Assembly (NCBI RefSeq): GCF_006874475.1
Contig: NZ_VIRM01000052.1
Location: forward strand, 1 to 64,000
Source: Microbispora hainanensis
GTDB taxonomy: Bacteria; Actinomycetota; Actinomycetes; Streptosporangiales; Streptosporangiaceae
Direction of reading: 5' to 3'
DNA length: 64,000 nucleotides
Of the stretch, positions 56,841-64,000 are shown one piece after another. Made by a program: the position numbers and the translations under genes. Position 1 is the first letter of the stretch; each line of letters opens with the position of its first letter. The notes under the pieces are model-generated. The model was not told where the DNA came from. It ran no database searches and saw only the letters and a program-made list of their open reading frames with translations.

Positions 56841-57161
56841 TCACCCGCCGAGCTCGGACAGGCGGCGCAGGGCCGCCTCCAGCTCGCCGGTGAGGCGGGC
56901 GACCTCTCCCTCCAGTTCGAGGATGCGGCGGATGGACGCGAGGGTCATGCCCTCCGTGACGAGGCCCACCACGTAGCGCACCTGCCCGATGTCGTGGCGG
57001 GAGTAGCGGCGCTGTCCGCCGGCCGACCGGCGTGGCCGGACCACCGCGAACTCGTCCAGCCGGCGCAGGAACGCCTGCTGGACGTCGAGCATCTCGGCGA
57101 CCTGGCCGACCGAGTACAGAGGCGCATGCTCGTCGTCGATGGGCAGGCCGGGCATCATCAC
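56841..57161 (-). CDS. hspR: HspR-like MerR-family heat-shock repressor
   Basis: A 106-residue regulator. LYSVGQVAEMLDVQQAFLRR and RSAGGQRRYSRHDIGQVRYV form the winged helix, and the C-terminal helix dimerises. HspR proteins repress heat-shock genes through HAIR sites. It lies 68 bases downstream of the Hsp20 gene on the same strand, so it probably controls that gene and itself. Confidence 0.82.
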   Translation of the reverse strand: MMMPGLPIDDEHAPLYSVGQVAEMLDVQQAFLRRLDEFAVVRPRRSAGGQRRYSRHDIGQVRYVVGLVTEGMTLASIRRILELEGEVARLTGELEAALRRLSELGG

Positions 57162-57229
57162 CTCCGGTACGGCGGCGGGCCGGCGTTCGTGGGACGCCGG
57201 CCCGCGGGTGTCGTCACTTCGTGGGGTGC

Positions 57230-57670
57230 TCAGGCGTTGATCGCCTTGTGCTCCCCGCTCCTGATCTCGATCTTGCGCGGCTTGGCCCGCTCCAGGACCG
57301 GGATCCGCAGCGTCAGGACCCCGTTGTGGTAGCCGGCCTCGATCCGCTCGCTGTCCAGGTGCTCCGGCAGGTAGACACGGCGGCTGAACTGCCCCATCGT
57401 CCGCTCCCTGACGAACACCCGGTCGTCGTCGCCGAGCTCCTCCTCGCGGCGGGCGCTGACGGTCAGCACGCCGCGGTCGACGGTGACGTCGACGCTGTCG
57501 GGATCGACGCCCGGGAGGTCGAACCGGAGCACGACGTCATCCTTGCGGCGGACGCCGTCCAGGGGCATCACGCGCCAGCCGCCGTCAGTCGCCCCGAACG
57601 CGGAGCGGGCGAGGCGGTCGAACTGCCGCTCGAATTCCTGGACGAAGGGGTCGATCGACGTGAGCAGCAT
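57230..57670 (-). CDS. Hsp20/alpha-crystallin small heat-shock protein
   Basis: A 146-residue holdase chaperone. The alpha-crystallin domain covers about 40-135, with VVLRFDLPGVDPDSVDVTVD and HNGVLTLRIPV (the GVL motif). The N-terminal arm is MLLTSIDPFVQEFERQFDRL. The ribosome binding site AAGGAGG precedes ATG 57670. It is first in a unit with the HspR-like gene and is probably heat-induced. Confidence 0.94.
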   Translation of the reverse strand: MLLTSIDPFVQEFERQFDRLARSAFGATDGGWRVMPLDGVRRKDDVVLRFDLPGVDPDSVDVTVDRGVLTVSARREEELGDDDRVFVRERTMGQFSRRVYLPEHLDSERIEAGYHNGVLTLRIPVLERAKPRKIEIRSGEHKAINA

Positions 57671-57728
57671 CGCAACCTCCTTCTTGCGAGTCCCACAGGA
57701 GGAAACCTTCTACTTCAGTTATAAGTTG

Positions 57729-57747
57729 CTTGCGCGCAGGATGCAAG
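57729..57747. promoter_or_regulatory. HAIR-like inverted repeat upstream of Hsp20
   Basis: CTTGC (57729-57733) and GCAAG (57743-57747) form an inverted repeat with a 9-base spacer. HspR sites (HAIR) have the form CTTGAGT-N7-ACTCAAG, so this keeps the outer CTTG/CAAG arms only. It lies about 60 bases before the Hsp20 start, a fitting place. Confidence 0.5.
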
Positions 57748-57808
57748 CCGCCTGGGCGGTGGCGGCGCGACCTCGGGTTTCGCGCCGCAGCGGCGTCTCC
57801 GCCCGGCG

Positions 57809-58258
57809 TCACCAGGCCTTGCCGGCCGGCTCCCGGACCGTACGGTTGATCCGGTTGAAGAAGTTGGTGAGCGCGATGTTCAGGATGATCGCCGACAGCT
57901 CACTCTCGTCGAAGTGGGCGGTAGCGTCGTCCCAGATCTCGTCGGTCACGCCCGGCGCGCCGTCCTGGATCCGGGTCGCGGCCTCGGCCAGCGCGAGCAC
58001 CGCCCGCTCCTCCTCGGTGAAGAACGGCGCCTCACGCCACGCCACCACGCTGTGCAGCCGCTCGTCGGTCTCCCCATGCTTCTTCGCCGACTGCACGCCG
58101 GCGAACACACAGGCGCTGCAGCCGTTGATCTGGCTGGCCCGCAGGTGAACCAGTTCGAGCACGAGCGGGTCCACGCCGCTGGAGTGGACGGCCTTGAACA
58201 GGTGCTGGATCCCGGTGGTCACGTCGGGGTTCGCCGGGCTCTTCATGCGTGCTTCCAT
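57809..58258 (-). CDS. AhpD-like carboxymuconolactone decarboxylase-family protein
   Basis: A 149-residue helical protein. LELVHLRASQINGCSACVFA carries the CxxC active site, followed by the downstream His in SAKKHGETDERL. Such proteins are peroxidase-like (AhpD) reductases. ATG 58258 has GGAG upstream. It is divergent from an ECF41-like sigma gene 82 bases away; this family is the classical ECF41 partner, so it is the probable sigma target. Confidence 0.9.
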   Translation of the reverse strand: MEARMKSPANPDVTTGIQHLFKAVHSSGVDPLVLELVHLRASQINGCSACVFAGVQSAKKHGETDERLHSVVAWREAPFFTEEERAVLALAEAATRIQDGAPGVTDEIWDDATAHFDESELSAIILNIALTNFFNRINRTVREPAGKAW

Positions 58259-58340
58259 CGGTGGTGCTCCTTCGTCGGTTACCTCGGCCCGTCCGGGCCC
58301 GTCATCCCCATGACGGAGCAGATACGAGGGAGGTAACAAC

Positions 58341-59225
58341 ATGTCCGACACCAGCCCCGCGGACCCCGTGACCGAGGCGTTCGAAGCCCAGCGCGACCGG
58401 CTGCGCGCGGTCGCCTATCGCATGCTCGGGTCGCACGCCGACGCCGAAGACGTGGTCCAGGAGGCCTGGCTGCGGCTGTCCCGCCAGGACACGGCGACCA
58501 TCCACAACGTCGCCGGCTGGCTGACCACCGTGGTCGGCCGGATCAGCCTCGACGTCCTGCGGTCGCGTCAGGCCCGGCCCGAGGCGTCCTACGACGACCG
58601 GCTGCCCGAGCTCGTCGTGACGGTCGACGCCGGCCCGGCGCCCGACGACGACGTGGCGCTCGCCGACTCGGTCGGGCTGGCGCTCCTCGTCGTCCTGGAG
58701 TCGCTCGGGCCGAGCGAGCGGCTGGCGTTCGTGCTGCACGACCTGTTCGCGGTCTCGTTCGACGAGATCGGCAAGATCCTCGGCAGGTCCACCGCCGCCG
58801 CCAAGATGCTCGCCAGCCGCGCCCGCAGGAAGGTGCAGACGGCCGAGCATCCGGCTGCCGGCGGACGAGAGCAGCGCGAGGTGGTCCAGGCGTTCCTCGC
58901 GGCGGCGCGCGACGGCGACTTCGAGGGGTTGCTGCGCGTGCTCGACCCCGAGGTGAAGCTGACCGCCGACCTCCCCCACGGGGTGGTCGTCGTCCTCGGC
59001 GCCACCGAGGTCGCCGCGGGCGCGCAGAGCCGGGTGGGCGCCGGAGCGGCCGCGCGGGGCCGGGCGGTGGTCGTCAACGCCCTCCCCGGGTATGTGGCAT
59101 GGCGCGAGGACGGCACTCCGCTGTCGGTCATGGCCTTCACCATCGCCGGCGGCCGGATCACCGACATCACGGTCGTGGCCGACCCGGCCAAGCTCGCGGC
59201 CATGGAGCTGCCGGAGCCGGAGTGA
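58341..59225 (+). CDS. sigJ: ECF41-like RNA polymerase sigma factor with SnoaL-like domain
   Basis: A 294-residue sigma factor. Region 2 has YRMLGSHADAEDVVQEAWLR, and region 4 has LGPSERLAFVLHDLFAVSFD. An NTF2/SnoaL-like C-terminal domain ends with VVADPAKLAAMELPE, a variant of the NPDKL motif. The DGGGK motif of the other sigma factor (12570) is not kept. The divergent AhpD-like gene is its likely target. This is the second such unit in the window. Confidence 0.9.
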   Translation: MSDTSPADPVTEAFEAQRDRLRAVAYRMLGSHADAEDVVQEAWLRLSRQDTATIHNVAGWLTTVVGRISLDVLRSRQARPEASYDDRLPELVVTVDAGPAPDDDVALADSVGLALLVVLESLGPSERLAFVLHDLFAVSFDEIGKILGRSTAAAKMLASRARRKVQTAEHPAAGGREQREVVQAFLAAARDGDFEGLLRVLDPEVKLTADLPHGVVVVLGATEVAAGAQSRVGAGAAARGRAVVVNALPGYVAWREDGTPLSVMAFTIAGGRITDITVVADPAKLAAMELPEPE

Positions 59226-59334
59226 GCCGCCGCCGGAAAATCGGCTCCACGCGCGCGGTGTCTTCTGGCTGCGCGGTGCCTTCTGGCCGCGAGCTGCCCG
59301 CGGCGCGCGTCGGCCGTACCCGTCGGCCGCGGCC

Positions 59335-60483
59335 CTATCGTGCTCTGAGTTTCCGGAAGAAGTCCCGGATGTCGGCAACCAGGAGGTCCGGCGCCTGCAG
59401 CGAGGCGAAGTGCCCGCCGCGGGAGAACCGCGACCAGTGGACGACGGTGTTGGACAGCTCGGCCAGCCCGCGGATCGCCCGGTCGCCGAGGAAGTTCGCC
59501 ACCCCCGTCGGCACCGGCGAGGGCGCGGGCCGCCGGCCCCACGCCTCCGACGCGGTCTCCAGGTACATCCGTGCGGCCGACCCCGCCGTGGCGGTCAGCC
59601 AGAAGATCGTGACATTGGTCAGGACGGTGTCGCGGTCGACGGGGGTCCGCTCGGTCCGGGTGGGGTCCCAGTCCACGAACCACTCCAGGTTCCACGCGAG
59701 CTGACCGGCCGGGGAGTCGTTGAGCGCGTACGCCAGGGTCTGCGGCCGGGTGGACATCTGGGTGGCGTAGCCGGAGTGGCCGTACCACCACGACTGGTTC
59801 CGCCCGGCCTGCTCGCGCTCGTCGTCGGTGAGCCCGTCCAGCTCGCCGGAGCCGATGGGGGTCGAGGCGGTGGCCAGCGCGTTGACATGCACGCCGATCA
59901 CGCGTTCGGGCTCGATCCGGCCGAGCTCGGGAGAGACGATGCTGCCGAAGTCGCCCCCCTGAGCGCCGTACCGCTCATATCCCAGGCGCCGCATCAGCTC
60001 GGCCCAGGCCCGGGCGACGCGACCGGCCCCCCAGCCGGTCTCACGGGTCGGGCCGGAGAACGCGAAACCCGGCACCGAAGGCGCGACGACGTGGAAGGCG
60101 TCCGCCGGATCCCCGCCGTATGCCCGGGGGTCGGTCAGCGGCCCGAGGATGTCCAGGAAGTCATACACCGTGCTCGGCCAGCCGTGCGTGACGATCAGCG
60201 GGGTGGCCTCGGGCTCGGGGGAGCGTACGTGCAGGAAGTGGATGTTCTGGCCGTCGATCTCGGTGGTGAACTGCGGGACCTCGTTGAGGCGGGCCTCGTG
60301 CTCGCGCCAGTCGTAGCCGGTGCGCCAGTGGTCGACCAGCCCCATGAGGTAGTCCTTGTTCACCCCGTAGGACCAGCCGACGCCGGGAAGCTCGTCGGGC
60401 CAGCGGGTGCGGGCCAGACGACCGGCCAGATCGTCGAGGTCGGCCTGCGGGATGTCGATACGGAAGGGTCGTGGTGTGCTCAC
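59335..60483 (-). CDS. Epoxide hydrolase (EHN-type alpha/beta hydrolase)
   Basis: A 382-residue enzyme of the microsomal-type epoxide hydrolase family. The N-terminal EHN cap ([20 protein letters not shown]) covers about 1-105. The oxyanion block is [13 protein letters not shown], the nucleophile Asp lies in [11 protein letters not shown], and the His is in [16 protein letters not shown] 60483 is chosen because homologues start at STPRPFRID. It opens epoxides to diols. No regulator is next to it. Confidence 0.9.
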   Translation of the reverse strand: MSTPRPFRIDIPQADLDDLAGRLARTRWPDELPGVGWSYGVNKDYLMGLVDHWRTGYDWREHEARLNEVPQFTTEIDGQNIHFLHVRSPEPEATPLIVTHGWPSTVYDFLDILGPLTDPRAYGGDPADAFHVVAPSVPGFAFSGPTRETGWGAGRVARAWAELMRRLGYERYGAQGGDFGSIVSPELGRIEPERVIGVHVNALATASTPIGSGELDGLTDDEREQAGRNQSWWYGHSGYATQMSTRPQTLAYALNDSPAGQLAWNLEWFVDWDPTRTERTPVDRDTVLTNVTIFWLTATAGSAARMYLETASEAWGRRPAPSPVPTGVANFLGDRAIRGLAELSNTVVHWSRFSRGGHFASLQAPDLLVADIRDFFRKLRAR

Positions 60484-60522
60484 GGCGTCAGCCTGCCCCG
60501 GGTGGAGGACAGCCACCGTCCT

Positions 60523-60705
60523 CTACGTCTGGCACGAAGGGGACGAAAACGCCACGGCCTGGAAGCTCTGACCGCGGGCCGGGGCGATGCGGCCAAGCGT
60601 GCCGATTTCCGGCGCGGTCCACACCGCGCCGTCCACACCGCGCCGTCCGGTCCCGTCGTGATCGCGTACGGCCCGGCACCGGGTCCGGCCACGGTGTGCG
60701 CAGCG
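60523..60705 (-). pseudogene. vgb: Virginiamycin B (streptogramin) lyase remnant, frameshifted
   Basis: The minus strand reads TVAGPGAGPYAITTGPDGAV, the N-terminal blade of a streptogramin lyase. A 14-bp tandem duplication (60619-60646) then shifts the frame. Removing one copy gives WTAPEIGTLGRIAPARG and then SFQAVAFSSPSCQT with a stop at 60523-60525. Only about 45 of ~290 residues remain. It is non-functional. Confidence 0.6.
60619..60646. repeat. 14-bp tandem duplication inside the lyase remnant
   Basis: CCACACCGCGCCGT is present twice in a row (60619-60632, 60633-60646). Fourteen extra bases break the reading frame of the remnant on the minus strand. Confidence 0.85.
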
Positions 60706-60801
60706 CCTCCTCGACCTGGTCGCGCAGCGCGGGCGTCTCGTCGGTGATGGTCACACGGACGATACGTACGGGGCCGGTGGCGGCCGGGGCCGCTGGGGGA
60801 G

Positions 60802-61989
60802 TCAGACGAGGGCGAGCTGGCGGGCGGGGGATCGGCGCCGCCGCCATCGCCGGGCGTCCCTGCCGATGCCGTAAGTCTCGGCGAGGACGCGCACCTGCTC
60901 GGCGATCCGCCGCCGGTAGCCGTCCTCGGCGACCTGGCCCTTGCCGTACAGCGCCTGGTAACGCGGCACGAGACCGGGGTGCTCACACTCCAGCCACCCC
61001 ATGTACCACTCCCGCGCGCCCGGGGGCAGGCGCAGCACGACGGGCGTCACGCTGACCGCGCCCGCCTCGGCCGCCCGCCGTACGGTCGCCATGAGGTGAT
61101 CGGTGGAGTCGGTGATGAGCGGCAGGATCGGCGCCATCAGCACACCGCAGGGAATGCCGGAGTCGTTCAGCGTCGCGCAGATCTCCAGGCGCCGCTGCGG
61201 CGTCGCGGCCCCGGGCTCGACGGCGCGGCGCAGGCGGTCGTCGACGAAGCCGACCGACACCAGGGCGCCGACCTGGGTCACCTTCGCCGCGTCGCGTAAC
61301 AGGTCGAGATCGCGCAGGACGAGGGGGCTCTTGGTGAGCACGGTGAACGGGTTGGCCGCGTCGGCGAGGGCCCGGATGACACCGGGCATCAGGCGGTAGA
61401 TCTCCTCGGCCGGCTGGTAGCAGTCGCCGGTGAGACCCAGCGCGACCGGCTCGCCGCTCCAACGGGGGGAGCCTAGCTCGCGCCGCAGCCGGCGGGCCAG
61501 GTCGGTCTTGACGACGATCTTCGTGGAGAAGTCGCGGCCCGGGTCCAGCCCCAGGTAGCGGTGGCCGCGCCGGGCGGTGCAGTAGCCGCAGCCCGACTCG
61601 CAGCCGCGATAGGGGCTCGCGCCGTAGGTGAAGGGCAGCTCGGCCGCCTCCGGCACCCGTTCGATCGCCGCGCGGGCCGGCACCTCGTAGCAGGTGATGC
61701 CGTCGAAGACGCGGGTGACGGCCTGCCGTTCGATGCGCGGGCGGGCGGGTCCCTCGACGACGAGCGTCTGCTGCTCAGACCGCGCAGGCTGCTCCGCCCG
61801 TCCGGACTGCGCATCGGACTGTCGTGGCTGTCCGGGCTGCTGCGCCTGGTGCTGCTCGGACTCCGCGGGCTGTCGCATGAGCTGCCCGGGTTCCTGCACC
61901 GTCTGCTGCTGCCCGCGTGGCCGCGCAGCGGGCTGGTCCTCCGCACGGGAAGTGGCGTCGCGACGCATGAGGTTCAGTAGAACACGCAT
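60802..61989 (-). CDS. Rv2578c-family radical SAM protein
   Basis: A 395-residue iron-sulphur enzyme of the spore photoproduct lyase-like group. The cluster motif is CESGCGYC in PYRGCESGCGYCTARRGHRY near 125. Other blocks are LTGDCYQPAEEIYRL and LMAPILPLITDS. The first ~75 residues are a Gln-rich low-complexity extension (RGQQQTVQEPGQLMRQP and similar), not typical of the family. ATG 61989 is preferred but M at 61968 is possible. The substrate is unknown; a nucleic-acid repair role is suggested for relatives. Confidence 0.85.
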   Translation of the reverse strand: MRVLLNLMRRDATSRAEDQPAARPRGQQQTVQEPGQLMRQPAESEQHQAQQPGQPRQSDAQSGRAEQPARSEQQTLVVEGPARPRIERQAVTRVFDGITCYEVPARAAIERVPEAAELPFTYGASPYRGCESGCGYCTARRGHRYLGLDPGRDFSTKIVVKTDLARRLRRELGSPRWSGEPVALGLTGDCYQPAEEIYRLMPGVIRALADAANPFTVLTKSPLVLRDLDLLRDAAKVTQVGALVSVGFVDDRLRRAVEPGAATPQRRLEICATLNDSGIPCGVLMAPILPLITDSTDHLMATVRRAAEAGAVSVTPVVLRLPPGAREWYMGWLECEHPGLVPRYQALYGKGQVAEDGYRRRIAEQVRVLAETYGIGRDARRWRRRRSPARQLALV

Positions 61990-62036
61990 TCGACGCTCGC
62001 GCCAAGTATCCACGCCCGCGCGCGCCCCGCCCGCAG

Positions 62037-62657
62037 GTGCCCGACGACTGCCTGCCGTACATGCGGACCATGAGCGAGATGAGCGCCCACGAGCACGCGC
62101 GACTGCGCCGGCTGGTCGCTCCGGCCTTCACTCCCCGGCGGGCCGCCGGGTTCCGGCCCCGGATGGAGGCAATCGTCGAGGCGCTGCTCGACGACCTGCC
62201 CGCCCAGGCCGATGAAGGAGGGCGGGTCGATCTGCTGCGGCATTTCGCGCGGCCGCTGCCGATGGACATCATCTGCGCGCTGGTCGGCATCCCCGAGGAG
62301 GATCGCCCGCGCTGGCGCGAATGGGGCGCCTCCGGGGCCGCCGGGGCGGGCCGGGACTTCGCCCGCGCCATCCCGGGGATCATGGCGGGCGCCCGGGAGG
62401 CCGTCGCCGCCCGCCGCGCCCGGCCCCGGGGGGAGGAGGACGGCCACGAGGACGTGCTGGGCGAGCTCGTGCGTGCCCAGGACGAGGACGGAGACCGGTT
62501 GAGCGACACCGAGATCGTCACCATGGTCTGGCACCTGGTGCTCGCCGGGCAGACCCCGGCCAACCTCATCGCCGACGCGGTGGCCGCCCTGCTGTCCCAT
62601 CCCGATCAGCTCGCCGCCGTACCCTCCGACCCCCGCGCTGATGCCCGGGGCCGCTGA
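62037..62657 (+). pseudogene. Cytochrome P450 internal remnant
   Basis: The frame reads DCLPYMRTMSEMSAHEHARL, RRLVAPAFTPRRAAGFRP, LLRHFARPLPMDIICALVGI and HLVLAGQTPANLIADAVAAL. These are helices C to I of an actinobacterial P450. The first ~85 residues are missing, and after SHPDQLAAV the ExxR and haem-Cys regions are gone. It cannot bind haem. It sits against the start of the radical SAM gene, which probably marks the deletion edge. Confidence 0.8.
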
Positions 62658-62792
62658 GCCTCGCCCCGCTCGCGCCGTCGGTGTGCAATCGGTCCACAAG
62701 CCTGGAGCCCCTGGTCGGCCCGCCCATGGCTTTGCCGCGCCATGGCGCGTAAAATTGGGACAAGCGTACCGTTTTTTATGGATGAGGTTCCC

Positions 62793-63116
62793 ATGGCCTG
62801 GCTCCTGCTCGTCGGCGCGATCGTCTCGGAGGTCCTGGCCACCTCCGCGCTCAAACTCAGCGACGGCCTCACCCGCTGGGGCTGGACCATCGTGGTCGCC
62901 GCCGGTTACATCGCCTCGTTCCTGCTGCTGGCCTGGGCGCTCAAGCTCCGCATGCCGGTCGGCATCGCGTACGCGGTGTGGGCGGGCACCGGGACCGCGG
63001 CGATCGCGCTGATCGGCGCGCTGTTCCTCGGCGAGAACATGAACCTCGTCAAGGCGGCCGGCATCGCCCTGATCATCGCCGGGGTCGCCGTCCTCAACCT
63101 CGCCGGCGCCCACTGA
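62793..63116 (+). CDS. SMR-family multidrug/guanidinium exporter
   Basis: A 107-residue protein with four membrane helices. The first, MAWLLLVGAIVSEVLATSAL, has the essential Glu. The second and third include IAYAVWAGTGTAAIALIGAL, and ENMNLVKAAGIALIIAGV ends it. EmrE-like members export cationic drugs and Gdx-like members export guanidinium; the sequence does not settle which. ATG 62793 gives the usual SMR length, with GAGG upstream. A TetR gene follows and may regulate it. Confidence 0.9.
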   Translation: MAWLLLVGAIVSEVLATSALKLSDGLTRWGWTIVVAAGYIASFLLLAWALKLRMPVGIAYAVWAGTGTAAIALIGALFLGENMNLVKAAGIALIIAGVAVLNLAGAH

Positions 63117-63222
63117 TCGATCGGCGCCGGTCGTTTGACCCGGCGGCGCCCGCCCGCTAAGCGTGATCCCTACGGATCCCCGGCCCGCGGGGAGCCCCGA
63201 CGATCCAGGGGAGGAACTCGGC

Positions 63223-63900
63223 GTGCCCGATCAGGACCGGCCCGCACCCGTCCCGGCGACGGCCCGCTCACGCGGCGTCGCCGCGCGGGCCGTCTCGCCC
63301 GCCTCGTCCCAGCCGCGGCGCCCGCAGGAGCGTGCCGTACGCCGCAGGGAGGCGCTGCTGGACGCCGCTGTCGACCTGCTCGGCGACGGCGGCTTCGCGG
63401 CCGTGACGCACCGCGCCGTCGCCCGCCGGGCCGGGCTGCCCCTGGCCGCCACCTCCTACTACTTCACCAGCCGCGACCAGTTGCTGGCCGAGGCGTTCGC
63501 CCTGCTGGTCGAGCGCGAACTGGCCCGCATGCGGGCGGCGGTGGACCACCTCGCCGGCCGTACGCCGCTCGCGGTCGCCGAGACGCTCACCGGCGTCTAC
63601 GCCTCCGACCGGCTGCGCCAGCTCGGACTGTGGGAGCTGTACCTGCAGGCGGGCCGCGACCCGGCGCTGCAGGCCATCGCCCGCGCCTGGACGGACGGCT
63701 GCGACGACATCGTCGCCGCGGTGCTGGGCGGCGCCGGCTACCCCTGCGGGCCCGGGGAGGTCCGGTTCGTCGCCGGGCTGCTGTCGGGCCTGTGGGTGGA
63801 AGAGGTCGTCGAGGCCCGCCCCGACGGCAGGCGGCGGGCCCGGGAGGCGGTGGCCCGCGCGCTGGCCGCACTCGGCCCGCCCGCTAGGGTCGGCTCATGA
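63223..63900 (+). CDS. TetR-family transcriptional regulator
   Basis: A 225-residue regulator with an extra ~35-residue N-terminal tail. RREALLDAAVDLLGDGGFAA and LPLAATSYYFTSRDQLLAEA form the helix-turn-helix. GTG 63223 follows GGGGAGG; GTG 63163 is possible. It lies 106 bases after the SMR gene on the same strand and overlaps the next gene by 4 bases (ATGA). Confidence 0.87.
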   Translation: MPDQDRPAPVPATARSRGVAARAVSPASSQPRRPQERAVRRREALLDAAVDLLGDGGFAAVTHRAVARRAGLPLAATSYYFTSRDQLLAEAFALLVERELARMRAAVDHLAGRTPLAVAETLTGVYASDRLRQLGLWELYLQAGRDPALQAIARAWTDGCDDIVAAVLGGAGYPCGPGEVRFVAGLLSGLWVEEVVEARPDGRRRAREAVARALAALGPPARVGS

Positions 63901-64000
63901 TCTTCCATCTCGCGCTGGCCGCCGACTGGGACGCGGCCGTCCCGGCGGGTGAATACCGCGTCTCAACCCTCGGCCGGACCCTGGGGGAGGAGGGCTTCAT
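63897..64000 (+). CDS. DUF952 domain protein, 5' part (runs off the window)
   Basis: ATG 63897 opens MIFHLALAADWDAAVPAGEY and then RVSTLGRTLGEEGF, the typical start of DUF952 proteins. Their fold resembles ADP-ribosyltransferases and their role is unknown. The start overlaps the TetR stop, so it is probably in the same operon. Only 34 codons are inside the window. Confidence 0.8.
   Translation, partial: MIFHLALAADWDAAVPAGEYRVSTLGRTLGEEGF

Noticed and set aside
62640-62792. Guanidine riboswitch ahead of the SMR gene
   Set aside because: No paired ACGR-loop hairpins or ykkC core could be found by eye. A covariance scan would decide.

Overview
The window is high-GC (roughly 70% or more) actinomycete chromosome. 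Codon use is strongly GC3-biased, many starts are GTG, and gene content includes F420-type oxidoreductases, ECF41-type sigma factors, HspR/Hsp20, a c-di-AMP (ydaO) riboswitch ahead of a secreted CHAP protein, DUF4352 and GtrA proteins, and very many TetR/MarR/ArsR/AraC regulators. A Streptosporangiales-like genome (Nonomuraea/Streptosporangium type) is my inference. No rRNA, tRNA, CRISPR array, phage or replication origin is visible.

Layout. 1-3.6 kb: a group IIC-type intron (81-1997) with its reverse transcriptase/maturase lies exactly between the ATG and the second codon of a Ro60/TROVE gene. 3.8-9.6 kb: a DUF4352 membrane protein, a glycosyltransferase, a decayed TetR/adenylate-ligase locus with a serine-recombinase remnant, then an oxidoreductase pair opposite a TetR gene. 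9.9-20.6 kb: a Cys4 coiled-coil protein behind a 32-bp palindrome, an ECF41 sigma factor with an FAD oxidoreductase, a histidine kinase, two MFS pumps around a LysR gene, an FMN reductase, and TetR, AraC and VOC genes. 20.8-28.2 kb: a UvrA-like two-cassette ATPase, GtrA, ArsR, a riboswitch-CHAP gene, TetR, and a two-component system. 28.4-32 kb: a tightly overlapping lipoprotein-adaptor-MacB-type ABC operon. 32-43.5 kb: beta-lactamase-fold hydrolases, an adenosine deaminase-like enzyme, a MarR/hydrolase pair, a broken region (AraC-RibD fusion, HxlR and SDR remnants), a tautomerase, a hydrolase/LLM pair with TetR, and AraC. 43.5-50.5 kb: RecD2 helicase, a three-repeat secreted protein, a P450/PEP-mutase pair and a lipoprotein L,D-transpeptidase. 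50.6-64 kb: ArsR with a truncated LLM gene, a rifampicin-monooxygenase-like gene behind a 19-codon leader ORF, methyltransferase/MerR, SDR/MarR, a phytanoyl-CoA dioxygenase-like gene, Hsp20/HspR, AhpD-like/ECF41, epoxide hydrolase, radical SAM, and SMR/TetR.

How the genes work together. Most units are small stress or xenobiotic modules, each with an enzyme or pump beside its own regulator. Several have inverted repeats in the control region. The clearest operon is 28385-31966, with 4-bp start/stop overlaps throughout, next to a two-component system.

Two patterns stand out. At least ten genes are truncated, internally deleted or fused. There are also repeated 11-14-bp tandem duplications, two of which break reading frames of remnants. 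This looks like an accessory region under active erosion, although an assembly artefact should be excluded. The most novel individual observations are the intron splitting the Ro60 start codon from its body and the strongly translated-looking leader ORF before the rifampicin monooxygenase.
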